Of a stretch of DNA of 64,000 nucleotides, positions 47,614 to 57,551 are shown in pieces. The stretch covers positions 3,605,587 to 3,669,586 of the forward strand of contig NC_058058.1 in NCBI RefSeq assembly GCF_020085105.1. The letters are read 5' to 3'. Every line of letters begins with the position of its first letter. Position 1 is the first letter of the stretch. The position numbers and the translations under genes are program-made. This stretch comes from Siniperca chuatsi. Its lineage: Eukaryota; Chordata; Actinopteri; Centrarchiformes; Sinipercidae. The notes beneath the pieces are model-generated. The model was not told the origin of the DNA, ran no database searches, and saw only the letters and a program-made list of their open reading frames with translations.

Positions 47614-48442
47614 CTAGGAGACACCAATCAGCTTAGAGGACAGGGACCACACAGCTGTCAATCAACCACCAGACACCTGGACACCGTTACTGTGTGAGAG
47701 CTGATTTTCTCCTTTAAGGAGTTTCTGTCAGATGGTTTTTCTGCTCCACCAGTCACTCACTCACACATTGTTTCACTTCCCTTTAAGAAGCCTCTCATGC
47801 ATATCAGCGCAGAGAGAATCATCATACAGAATGAGCTGAAATATGTCAAACTACACTGGAAATAAAAGGAGCAGATTTGGCAAAATGTTCAAACTTTGTC
47901 ATCAAAATCATCAAAAATCTTAGCTATACATTACTTTAAAGTATTTAGTGGAAACATAAACAATACAAAAAATTAATTGACAACAATCAAATGTTCTTTA
48001 TGTGGATTTCAATCATCATTACCAAACTGTTTGAAACAATACATGGCACGACAAATTGATTTTGCACATTTTGAAATACCCATCTTTGACTTCACTCTGT
48101 TCACTTTTCTTGAAGAAAGTTATTTTTTAATTAATAATAACAACAGTTATAATTTGGGTTTACAATTTTAAACAAATCAAGGCAAACTCTTTTACATTAA
48201 GATTAAAGTTTTATCCTTTCTACACTTCCAGCTGTTTGAATTTCAGTATGACAGGAATTTGTAAAGAAAGTTTAGTAAAGCTGCTCTGAGTTAGCCTCCA
48301 TGATAAAGGAGGAGAAATTCAAACATGAATACCTAATATTTTATAATAAAAACAAGATGTATTTATCTGCCTCAAAAATCCAAAAACTGAATTAAAACAT
48401 TAATTTACAATATTATTTTAAGTATTTGTGCAGATACTTACT
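47614..48442 (-). other. J-C intron of the intact cluster
   Basis: About 0.83 kb between J2 and C7, with good donor (A|GTAAGT) and acceptor. The C-proximal 200 nt carry several motifs typical of Ig enhancers (next entry). The rest is AT-rich with no gene; the frame at 47,977-48,171 has no recognisable content. Confidence 0.7.
47648..47806. promoter_or_regulatory. Candidate intronic light-chain enhancer
   Basis: Clustered sites: E-boxes CAGCTG (near 47,651) and CACCTG (near 47,675), an ETS-IRF composite match GGAAGTGAAA on the minus strand (47,771-47,780), and an octamer-like ATGCATAT (near 47,796-47,803). Such E2A, PU.1/IRF4 and Oct sites mark known kappa and lambda enhancers. Single sites of this size occur by chance; the cluster and position make it a candidate only. 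Confidence 0.4.
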
Positions 48443-48480
48443 TCCAACATCCAGTCTGGTTCCTCCACCAAAAGTCCACC
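48443..48480 (-). CDS. Light-chain J segment J2, intact
   Basis: 38 nt on the minus strand reading [12 protein letters not shown], with the FGXG bulge, then a splice donor A|GTAAGTATC. Identical in protein to J1. It is the C-proximal J of the working cluster, 829 nt before C7. Upstream on the minus strand is a canonical 23-spacer recombination signal. Confidence 0.95.
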
Positions 48481-48519
48481 ACAGTGATACAAACTCATTG
48501 AGCCGCCGTACAAAAACCT
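48481..48519 (-). other. J2 recombination signal, 23-bp spacer
   Basis: On the plus strand: CACAGTG (48,481-48,487), 23-bp spacer, ACAAAAACC (48,511-48,519). Satisfies the 12/23 rule with the V signals; since both open toward higher coordinates, joining requires inversion. Confidence 0.95.
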
Positions 48520-48826
48520 CTCACTGTAGAGAGACACGGCTCTCTGACTTTGACAGACTGAACTAAACCTACTGGCCCTCAAGATGCAACTTTACCATTA
48601 AAATTGGAAACAATAACTTCTTCTCTGGCTTAATATTTTATCTTCGTTGGAATGAGTTTTATTTAATTTTTATTGCTGAAGTGAACTTTGTATCTTAAAT
48701 ATTTGTACAAAAATTAGACGTTACAACGAAAAGGCATCAATAGTGTTTCAGGCATGCTGAATATTAAAGAGTTAAATAGAAAAATAGCTCCTGAAACAAT
48801 ACAAATTTTGAGAACATTTGACTTAC
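48520..48826. other. J1-J2 spacer
   Basis: About 0.3 kb, AT-rich, no gene; ends of about 70 nt after each J signal are identical. Confidence 0.5.
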
Positions 48827-48864
48827 TTCCAACATCCAGTCTGGTTCCTCCACCAAAAGTCCAC
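48827..48864 (-). CDS. Light-chain J segment J1, intact
   Basis: Same 38-nt sequence and reading as J2 ([12 protein letters not shown]) and the same donor start (GTAAG). It lies 384 bp farther from C7. J1, its signal and flanks form a roughly 115-bp perfect direct repeat of J2, so the two add no coding diversity but offer two joining targets. Confidence 0.95.
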
Positions 48865-48903
48865 CACAGTGATACAAACTCATTGAGCCGCCGTACAAAA
48901 ACC
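48865..48903 (-). other. J1 recombination signal, 23-bp spacer
   Basis: CACAGTG (48,865-48,871), 23 bp, ACAAAAACC (48,895-48,903) on the plus strand; identical to J2's. Confidence 0.95.
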
Positions 48904-49270
48904 TCTCACTGTAGAGAGACACGGCTCTCTGACTTTGACACAAACAAACTCACCAAAATTAGTCTCTGTTTGTAAAATGTATTCAGATAAAATGAAAAGT
49001 AACAATAAAAACAACAGTAACAAATTTCCACACAAATGTTTATTTTATATATATTGATTCCCTCTTAAATTTATAGTAATTGCTCCAGCAATACACTTAA
49101 ATAAGAAAGGAGACAATTGGAAACAAAATATGTCTAGAAGAATAAAGCCAAAATCATGTAAAACAGGATTTGAAAAATTCGTAATCACTATTCTGACAAA
49201 CTGATTGATCCATTGATAAACAGCATCATCAGAGTCCCTGCTGGAGTCAGTCAGAGCATTTCCATAGAGA
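48904..49270. other. J1-V12 spacer
   Basis: No gene. From about 49,037 it matches the region 5' of V8 (31,101-31,330). Confidence 0.65.
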
Positions 49271-49400
49271 GCCACTTTGCATCAGCAGCACCATGCTCCA
49301 GTGCTCTGGGAGAGTTTATAGTCCTGAGAGTTGAACACTGGATGACTGACAGCTGTCCTTCATGACAACAGAAGCCACAGAAATCCTCCTCATCAAAAAC

Positions 49401-49874
49401 ATGACTTTGATCTCCGTCCTCATCTGGACTCTCCTCTGCTGCTGCTTCACAGGTAAAGTCCAGAGAATCAAGCTCCTCTCCTCTGTGAACATCCGTCCCT
49501 CTGAAATGAAGCCGACAAAACCATGACGCTGCTTTATGTTTTTGTCTCTGTATCCTCAGAGTCCAGAGGCCAGGTCACAGTGACTCAGCCTGGAGCAGTG
49601 AGCTCTGCTCTGGGAGGCTCCGTCTCCATCAGCTGTAGGACCAGTCAGAATGTTTATAGCTCAAACTATTTAGCCTGGTACCAACAGAGAGATGGAGAAA
49701 CTCCTAAACTCCTCATTTACTATGCTAGCACTCGAGCATCAGGGATTCCAGGTCGTTTTACAGGCAGTGGATCAAACTCTGACTTCACTCTGACCATCAG
49801 TGGAGTCCAGACTGAAGATGCAGCAGTTTACTACTGTCAGAGTTTTCATGTTATCAACAGTCAGTATGTGTTCA
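49401..49874 (+). CDS. Light-chain V gene V12, intact
   Basis: The V nearest to the intact J segments: its leader ATG is about 0.5 kb from the J1 signal. Leader 49401-49452, V exon 49560-49874, octamer-like CTTTGCAT at 49,275. Short CDR1 class [13 protein letters not shown]2 YAS, CDR3 starts [10 protein letters not shown]. Domain residues intact. Joining to J1 would invert only about 1 kb. The frame runs on past the signal because the usual TGA there is TGG; this has no bearing on the rearranged gene. Confidence 0.95.
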
Positions 49875-49902
49875 CACAGTGGAAAAGTGTTGTACAAAAA
49901 CC
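49875..49902 (+). other. V12 recombination signal, 12-bp spacer
   Basis: CACAGTG, 12-bp spacer of variant sequence shared only with V16 (gaaaagtgttgt), ACAAAAACC. Confidence 0.95.
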
Positions 49903-49979
49903 TCCCTCAGTCAGACTGAACAGAAACTGAAGTGACTGCTGCAGCTGGAAGCTTCTGCAGAGACTGATACACTTCACTG

Positions 49980-50018
<39 letters not shown>

Positions 50019-50360
50019 ACGCACATGCTGTACACAGACAAATTCATTAAGCGGTTTGAACATTTCACCATTATTGCTTTAATTACCAGTGAATATGTAT
50101 CAAAACAAGTTTAACGACAAAAAAAATCTCATTATAATCTCATGTTCTTATCAATTTTCCGAAGAATATAAAGGCCAACCTGGTACAGTTAATGAGAATA
50201 GGCATCAGCTTTGACCTCAGCTTCATACTGGAACACAGTATTATCTCAACTATTTCCAATGAAAAGAAAATACAAAGACATAGATCAGCATCAGAAATCT
50301 TTGCTATAAAAAAAGTCCAAACAAAACCTGTACATCCTTCAAATCACAAAAATATTGCTT
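49903..50360. other. Post-V12 spacer
   Basis: (CA)n at about 49,984-50,022; spacer like that after V10 and V16. No gene. Confidence 0.55.
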
Positions 50361-50625
50361 TTTAGTTTCTAGAGCACCTCTTCTTTTTGCATTCATCACA
50401 TGGGATGGAAATAAAGTACCGTTGGTTCAGCAGGTCGATCAAAGATCCGTAGGTGTAAAGCAGGAAGCCCTGCACAATAAGGATGTGAGTCTCCTCCTCC
50501 TCCTCCTCATGGTCAGGCTTTGGGACATCTCAGTATCCAGGGTGTTATTAACGCCATGCGACGACCTCTCAAACCTGGCACTCCAACCAAGCATAGATCG
50601 TACTCTTTTTGGCGTTTAATGCCAA
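50361..50625 (-). pseudogene. nmrk2: nmrk2-like fragment, copy 2
   Basis: Same source as 39,920-40,204 but extending further 5': the minus strand also reads S-T-I-Y-A-W-L-E-C and, in another frame, [11 protein letters not shown], matching the NMRK2 stretch before HILLLEGF. It stops at CSRN. Frames change at least twice. Confidence 0.75.
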
Positions 50626-50639
50626 ATGTTTAATGCAAT

Positions 50640-51386
50640 AAATTCTTCTCAGGCTTTGTAGTTTACGCTAATAGTTCATGTACGCATGCGTCGGCGTTGT
50701 GTGTGCCCGCCAGAGGCAACGTCTTAAACCGTCAGGATTTGACATTTTATCCAGTTTTTAAGCCACTTTTCATGCTACACTTTTATCCTGGCTATTTGTT
50801 ACCCATATGTTTTAACATGGTAAAAGTTTTTAGTCATCGGATGTGTGGATCTAAAGTTATTTTAAGTGGCTTGGCTCCATCATCACAGGCGCTCCGGGGC
50901 ATGCAGTTGTTTCAGCTAAGCCTGAAGATCCGTCGCTCCTTGTGGGTGCAAAGCCCAAAGCAATGGCCTTTTCTACTCCTTGCCATGTCCCAGTGGAGGC
51001 ACGGTCACTCGTCGGTGGGGGTGGTGAGAAGTCTCCAGTGGGTTCGAGTCCACGTCAACTGGAGCACTGACATGGTGCAAAGCACCCACCTCCCCCTCCT
51101 TCACTCTCCAGGTTTGACATCCTGGAAACGCAGGACTTTCCTCCACTGGAGGGATGCTCCTATTTTCCAGCGGTCAAGTCCTCCTCCTCCTCTTACTGAA
51201 AGTTACTGAAAGAGGCTGTGATCACGAGAAGCTCTGGAGGTCTTTATTGTTATTATCTCTTATTTAGTTTTTGCTCATCATGTATTTTATCATTCACTGT
51301 GGTATTTAATTTTCTCTCTCTGTGAAGCACTTTGTACTTTGTTTCGATAAGTGCTCTATAAATAAAGTTTTTATTATTATTATTAT
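50640..51386 (+). mobile_element. Unclassified retroelement-like repeat, copy 1
   Basis: Non-AT-rich insert ending 'gtgctctataaataaag' followed by a TTA run, a 3' end usual for fish non-LTR elements. A plus-strand frame of 170 codons has no family I recognise; another frame holds R-F-D-I-L-E-T-Q. Copies 2 and 3 lie at 56,640-57,551 and 60,235-61,139 and keep about 150 bp that is deleted here. Confidence 0.6.
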
Positions 51387-51920
51387 TACTCCGATTCACT
51401 AAACTTTCTTGACTCTAAAACTTTTAAACATGAAAGTTTCTACCAATTTCACATTTCATTTGTAAGACACATACAGTATATCTTATAATTCACTTCAATA
51501 TATTTATATAGCGCCAACTCATAACAGAAGTTATCTCATTGCACTTTTCCTATAGAGCAGGTTTAGACCTTTACAGAGACCCGACAAATTCCACCATGAG
51601 CAAGCATTTGTAGCAAGAAAAAACTTCCTGTGTGTAGCATGAAGGGACTACTAGCTTATTTTCATTATACAACCTTGTGTTGTATAATGATGAATAAATT
51701 ACCATGTATCTAAACATGTTAAACCTGCATTAATATTAATATAATTAATCACTGTCAAGAAAGACCATATTACCAAACTGGAAACACAGAAAATACCGGG
51801 ATCAGTTTTCTACCAGACTTTTCAATATCCTCTACGTGTAAATATGTAAATATGCAGGGCAACGCTCTCAGCACTGAGGGGGAAACACCATGATATGTTG
51901 AGGACAGCTACAGTTCACTG
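51387..51920. other. Spacer with inverted SINE-like tail
   Basis: About 51,490-51,640 is the reverse complement of the retroelement tail at 2,300-2,425 (gcgccaac, then 'cctatagagcaggtttagacc'). The remainder is unassigned; no gene. Confidence 0.55.
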
Positions 51921-51929
51921 ACTCTGTGT

Positions 51930-51937
51930 GTTTGCAT
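51930..51937 (+). promoter_or_regulatory. V13 octamer-like element
   Basis: GTTTGCAT, one base from ATTTGCAT, about 95 nt before the V13 leader ATG. It is set in a flank unrelated to the other V promoters. Confidence 0.6.
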
Positions 51938-52031
51938 ATGTGTCCTGCCTCTCTGCTCCCGGCCGTTAAGAGGCCAGTGTTGATCAGTGGCTGTCCAGGC
52001 CTTTCAGAGCCACTGACACGCCTGCAGCACA

Positions 52032-52599
52032 ATGATGATGTCACTGATTCTACTGCTGGCCACCCTGGGGCTCCTTGTTCAGGGTGAGACTCTCTTCTGA
52101 AAACTTTGCTTCAGGATGCAACCAGGTTCACCACAATGACGTTCTGCTGTGATGGAGAAACACTGAAACGAGCAGCATTTACCTTCTTCCATCTACTCTC
52201 CATGTTAACGAAATTAGACTCTTCTGTTTGGATGTTGATCATCTATCTCCAAAGTGGATTTGTCTCAATAACCCTTCTGCTCTTTTTCACGTTTTCCAGA
52301 TTCATCAGGAGAAATCATCCTGACTCAGTCTCCTGAATCTGAGTCTTTTGTTCCAGGACAGACTGTCTCTATCAGATGTAAAGCCAGTTCAAGTGTTGGT
52401 ACTTGCCTCAACTGGTACCTTCAGAAACATGGAGAAGCTCCCAAACTCCTGATTTATTATTCTACAACTCGTCAGTTTGGAGTTTCAGATCGTTTTAGTG
52501 GAAGTGGATCTGGGACTGACTTCACTCTGACCATCAGTGGAGTCCAGACTGAAGATACAGGAGATTATTATTGTCAGCACTGTTACAGCTGGCCATTCA
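52032..52599 (+). CDS. Light-chain V gene V13, divergent family, intact
   Basis: Leader 52032-52083 codes [17 protein letters not shown], donor AGG|GTGAG; V exon 52300-52599 after ttttccag. The mature domain reads [13 protein letters not shown], Cys in [40 protein letters not shown], second Cys in DYYCQHC, CDR3 [10 protein letters not shown]. It resembles classical vertebrate kappa V genes ([12 protein letters not shown]) more than its neighbours do. Its intron is about twice as long (216 nt). An extra Cys lies in CDR1 (VGTCLNW) and another in CDR3, so a CDR1-CDR3 disulfide is possible. Single copy in the window. Confidence 0.95.
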
Positions 52600-52627
52600 C
52601 ACAGTGATTCAACGTCGTACAAAAACC
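52600..52627 (+). other. V13 recombination signal, 12-bp spacer
   Basis: CACAGTG, 12 bp (attcaacgtcgt), ACAAAAACC; canonical, spacer ending shared with the main family. Confidence 0.95.
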
Positions 52628-53979
52628 TCCCTCTGCTAGAGAGGAACTGATCTGAACGAACAGCTGCACAGAAATTAAAACACTAAAGGATTGATTAACA
52701 TATATTTTTATGGTAGACCACAACATTACTTTCAGCATTAAAACCTTTTTCATATTTCTGTTAAATATAGTTTTAGGAGTATTCTTTGTGCAATTTGCAC
52801 GCAAGTATACGTTGGCTCAAAGTCAGAATCGATACTAGATCATTTCAGCTCTTAAAACATTCTAGTTTAAGTAACAGTAAAACACATAATCAACATTTTG
52901 GTACAAATGTTTAATAAATGCTTAATTTGAAACTTTGAAAAAGCCAGAAACTTCAAATTGTCAAACTCAGAGCAGAAAATTATCAAAGAATTTCAGCACT
53001 TAACAAAAGAAAATATATTCATGCATTTCTGAATTACACAGTATCGTTGGTACATTTTATTACACGCAAACACGTTGAGTGTCTTGTTGTTAATTAGATC
53101 ATCTTGATAAACTATATAATACAGCACACTTCAATACAGAATAGGACACTGAGAATGATTCTTTGTAAAATGTTCAGAGAAAGTTACAAAATCCTTTCAA
53201 TCTGACCCTGAGACAAACTCCGTGTCTTAAGTTTATATGGACCCACTGTTTTAAGTCAAAACAGCAACATATGACGTCAGTTACAGATTTATAATATGCA
53301 TGGAAACCAGTGATTTAATGAATAGGTCTTATTGTTTGATTACAACAGCAAGAGGCAGAGACTGTGCTATCTTCTCGTTTGTGTGTCAAGTCTTTTGGTG
53401 AAGTTACTCTGTCTCATTTAAACACTATCTGGTGGAAAATCTCAAATACTATTCATGGTGTGTGACTTTATGCAGATGATACCCTCCTTTTAATTTCTAA
53501 TCTCAAAGGTCCTTATTATAGTTTAGACTGTAAAATTCAGAACTTCAGAATCATTTCTAGATACAAATTAAGAACATATCAACACACTGATATTCCACAA
53601 GGGTAGACATTAGTAATAACAAACAGCTTTGTGTTTTACCATTAAAATGGTCTTACTATGTGAATTGTTACCAAAGTTAATTAATATATATATAAAACTG
53701 GAACGACTATAGAAGAATAGCCACAGTCTTAAATCTGTTTCTGATGTAACAACGTGCATTAATCTGTTCCTAGTGTATAATAAATGTCAAAAGACAATTC
53801 ACTTTTGAAATACACAATATAATCTTTTTAGTTTTAAAATGTTGAAACCATCAACAAGCAAGAACACATCAATGTTGAAACATGTCATGAGACAAAGAGA
53901 GAACCAGAGAGAGAGACAGAGAGTGCAGACTGACAGCAGTAGCAGAGTAAAACCAGTAGCAGAGTCCCAGTGAGTCAGA
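52628..53979. other. V13-C8 spacer
   Basis: No gene; unlike other V flanks it lacks a CA repeat. Near 53,465-53,500 the plus strand reads L-Y-A-D-D-T-L-L-L-I-S-N, a scrap of L1-type reverse transcriptase related to that at 2.13 kb. Confidence 0.5.
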
Positions 53980-54314
53980 TCAGGACTGGGAACACTGGTC
54001 TCTTCTCAGTATCTCTGAGACCGGAGTCTGGCAGCCCTGGGTGGCCTCACAGGTCACAGAGCCCACCTTCCTCCACTGGTCTGCAGGGAGCCTCAGGGTG
54101 CTGCTCCAGCTGTAGCAGCCGTCCTTCTCCAGCACCCCGGGGCTCCTGCTCTCCTCCCAGCTGATGCTGCCGCTGCTGCTGCTGTCCACCTTCCAGGCCA
54201 GACTCCAGTCTGAGGGGAAGCCCTTGTTGGCCAGGCACATGAGCGTGGCCATCCCCTGCTGCAGCTCCTCGCTGGAGGGGGGCAGCACCTTCAGGGTGGG
54301 GACTACTCGACCCA
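53980..54314 (-). pseudogene. Light-chain constant exon C8, open frame but acceptor lost
   Basis: Full-length open reading: [31 protein letters not shown], a Ser-rich loop with Gly and Ile (SSSSGSIS), KDGCYSWSS (Arg to Cys), [15 protein letters not shown]. The splice acceptor, ctctgcag|TGGG in C1, is ctctgcaA|TGGG here, so the AG is gone. No J segment lies upstream on its strand. The exon would need a cryptic acceptor to be used. The extra Cys in the E strand region is also unusual. Confidence 0.85.
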
Positions 54315-54830
54315 TTGCAGAGAGAGAGAGAGATTAATAAAATTTACATGAGGGAAACTAAACTCCACCTTGTTGGCTGCAGCAGAGGAGGCTACTAGTT
54401 CTGTTGGGCTCAGTAACCATGCAGAGTAGTTTTCTAAAATTAACTGATGAGAATGTAGACGAGAAGAAAAAGTAACATTTTTTTGTGCAACAGGATTTTT
54501 TTATTGTAGTGGATTTTATTCTGGTTAACGACACTGGGAAACCTTCAAATTTCAAATGTCAGACACAATAAAATAAGTAATAATAAGAAAACTTTATTTA
54601 TAGAGCACTTATCAAAACAAAGTACAAAGTGCTTCACAACAAGATAAATGAAATACCACAGTGAATGACGAAATATAAAGAAATAAAACATATAAAATAC
54701 ACAAAAGCCATAAAATAAACAGTAAAATATAATAAATAAACAGCCAGTTCAGGTAAAGTCAGGATATGCTTTTTTGTATATATAAGTATTGATCTATTAA
54801 TAAACAGCATCATCAGAGTCCCTGTTGGAG
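54315..54830. other. C8-V14 spacer with inverted retroelement tail
   Basis: About 54,577-54,770 is a minus-strand retroelement tail (ctttatttatagagcac..), the inverse of the end of the 50.6-51.4 kb repeat. No gene or J segment. Confidence 0.55.
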
Positions 54831-54975
54831 TCAGTCAGAGCATTTCCATAGAGAGCCACTTTGCATCAGCAGCACCATGCTCCAGTGCTCTGGGAGAGTT
54901 TATAGTCCTGAGAGTTGAACACTGGATGACTGACAGCTGTCCTTCATGACAACAGAAATCCTCCTCATCAAAAAC

Positions 54976-55458
54976 ATGACTTTGATCTCCGTCCTCATCT
55001 GGACTCTCCTCTGCTGCTGCTTCACAGGTAAAGTCCAGAGAATCAAGCTCCTCTCCTCTGTGAACATCCGTCCCTCTGAAATGAAGCCGGCAAAACCATG
55101 ACGCTGCTTTATGTTTTTGTCTCTGTATCCTCAGAGTCCAGAGGCCAGGTCACAGTGACTCAGCCTGGAGCAGTGAGCTCTGCTCTGAGAGGCTCCGTCT
55201 CCATCAGCTGTAGGACCAGTCAGAATATTCATTATAATAGCCCATCCCACTATTTAGCCTGGTACCAACAGAGAGATGGAGAAACTCCTAAACTGCTCAT
55301 TTACCTTGCTAGCACTCGAGCATCAGGGATTCCAGGTCGTTTTACAGGCAGTGGATCAAACTCTGACTTCACTCTGACCATCAGTGGAGTCCAGACTGAA
55401 GATGCAGCAGTTTACTACTGTCAGAGTGGACATAACATCAACAGTCAGTGGTTGTTCA
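54976..55458 (+). CDS. Light-chain V gene V14, intact
   Basis: Leader 54976-55027, V exon 55135-55458. CDR1 carries [14 protein letters not shown]2 LAS, CDR3 starts QSGHNINSQ; framework 1 has LRGSVSISC (Gly to Arg), shared with V15. The upstream in-frame ATG is kept although 9 nt between it and the leader ATG are deleted. Octamer-like element at 54,859. Domain residues intact. Confidence 0.95.
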
Positions 55459-55486
55459 CACAGTGAAAAAGCATCGTACAAAAACC
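55459..55486 (+). other. V14 recombination signal, 12-bp spacer
   Basis: CACAGTG, 12 bp (one base variant), ACAAAAACC. Confidence 0.95.
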
Positions 55487-56340
55487 TCCCTCAGTCAGAC
55501 TGAACAGGAACTGAAGTGACTGCTGCAGCTGGAAGCTACTGCAGAGACTGATACACTTCACTGAGGACACACACATGCACACACACACACAAACACACAG
55601 ACAGTATCATCAAGCAAATTAAACATTTAACCATTGTTGCTTTTAACCACCCATGAACATCTAGCAAAATAAGTTCTATGAGAAAAAAATGATCTTAGTT
55701 GAAATCAATTGACTTTCTCCATCACAGCTTCTCACCATCCATTCATGTCCCATTATAATCTCATGTTCTTATCAATTTTCTGAAGAATATAAAGGACAAC
55801 CTGGGACAGTTAATGAGAAATGGCTCGGTCATCAGTTTTGACCTCAGCTTCATACTGGATAACAGTTATCTCAACTATATCCAATGAAAAGAAAACACAA
55901 AGACATAGATCATCATCAGAAATCCAAAACCTGTACATCGCTCAAACCACACAAAATATTACTTTAAATATGTAATACTATGTTATATAATGAAAAGCTC
56001 AAAATCAACTGAAATCATACAAAGGCAAAAGACATAAGTGACCTACTTAATATGACGAGATCTACATAAATAACTCTAACTGTCGATATACGTAGCAATG
56101 CAATAACACATTTTCCCCTACATGCAACTCAAAAACCCAACAAATACACTGCGATTAGAGTTCATTCTTGACCATGGAAACACCAAAACGATCTGCACAA
56201 CTTCCATCCACTAACTGTTGTGAAGCTTTCAATCCTATCACATTATCTTCCTCAGCAGATGGAGTTGCCCAGTTGTCATTGAAATGTAGATTTGTAGAAG
56301 TTCTTGTATTTCAAATACATGGGCCGGAAATGGCCATCAA
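55487..56340. other. Post-V14 spacer
   Basis: Interrupted CA repeat at about 55,566-55,598, then spacer like that after V10. No gene. Confidence 0.5.
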
Positions 56341-56625
56341 ATAGGCCGGGGGGGTCAGGTAGTAGTTTCTAGAGCACCTCCTCTTTTTGCATTCATCACA
56401 TGGGATGGAAATAAAGTACCGTTGGTTCAGCACGTCGATCAAAGATCCGTAGGTGTAAAGCAGGAAGTCCTGCACAATAAGGATGTGAGTCTCTCCTCCT
56501 CCTCCTCCTCATGGTCAGGCTTTGGGACATCTCAGTATCCAGGGTGTTATTAACGCCATGCGACGACTTGTCAATCCTGGTTCTCCAACCAAGCATAGAT
56601 CGTACTACTCTTTTGGCGTTCAATG
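56341..56625 (-). pseudogene. nmrk2: nmrk2-like fragment, copy 3
   Basis: As copy 2, with an additional 3' part ([12 protein letters not shown], the shifted reading of the DPPGL-DGHV region) and S-T-I-Y-A-W-L-type codons at its 5' end. Broken by frame changes. Confidence 0.75.
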
Positions 56626-56639
56626 CCAAATGTTTAATG

Positions 56640-57551
56640 CAATAAATTCTTCTCAGGCTTTGTAGTTTACTCTAATAGTTCATGTACGCATGCGTCGGCG
56701 TTGGTGTGCCCGCCAGAGGCAACGTCTTAAACCGCCAGGATTTGACATTTTATCCAGTTTTTAAGCCACTTTTCATGCTACACTTTTATCCTGGCTATTT
56801 GTTACCCATATGTTTTAACATGGTAAAAGTTTTTAGTCATCGGACGTGTGGATCTTTATTTGAAGTTATTTTAAGTTGGCTGTCAACTCAACGTGGTTTA
56901 ACGGACTACCTCCACTGCTGCTAGCTCAGCTCGGTTTGTTTTTTGCCTGGCGGCTAGGCTAGCCGGTCGCTTTATTGAGGATTTTAAGCTTGAGGAGTCT
57001 AGCTTATGATCCCACTCCTTCGTGGCTTGGCTCCATCATCACAGGCGCTCCGGGGCATGAAGTTGTTTCAGCTAAGCCTGAAGATCAGTCGCTCCTCATG
57101 GGTGCAAAGCCCAAAGCAATGGCCTTTTCTACTCCTTGCCATGTCCCAGTGGAGGCACGGTCACTCGTCGGCGGGGGTGGTGAGAAGTCTCAAGTGGGTT
57201 CGAGTACACGTCAACTGCAGCACTGACATGGTGCAAAGCGCCCACCTCCCCCTACTTCACTCCCACTGGCAAACAGGTTTGACATCCTGGAAACGCAGGG
57301 CTTCCCTCCACTGGAGGGACGCTCCCATTTTCCAGCGGTCAAGTCCTCCTCCTCCTCTTACTGAAAGTTACTGAAAGAGGCTGTGATCACGAGAAGCTCT
57401 GGAGGTCTTTATTGTTATTATCTCTTATTTAGTTTTTGCCCATCATTTATTTTATCATTCACTGTGGTATTTAATTTTCTCTCTCTGTGAAGCACTTTGT
57501 TGTTTTGATAAGTGCTCTATAAATAAAGTGTGTTATAATTATTATTATTAC
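56640..57551 (+). mobile_element. Unclassified retroelement-like repeat, copy 2
   Basis: Longer form of the 50,640 repeat, ending 'gtgctctataaataaag' and a TTA-rich run. An inverted SINE-like tail follows at about 57,655-57,800. Confidence 0.6.

Noticed and set aside
50697-51209. A 170-codon plus-strand frame as a host gene
   Set aside because: Part of a repeat present three times and ending in a retroelement-type tail; the frame differs between copies and has no known motif.
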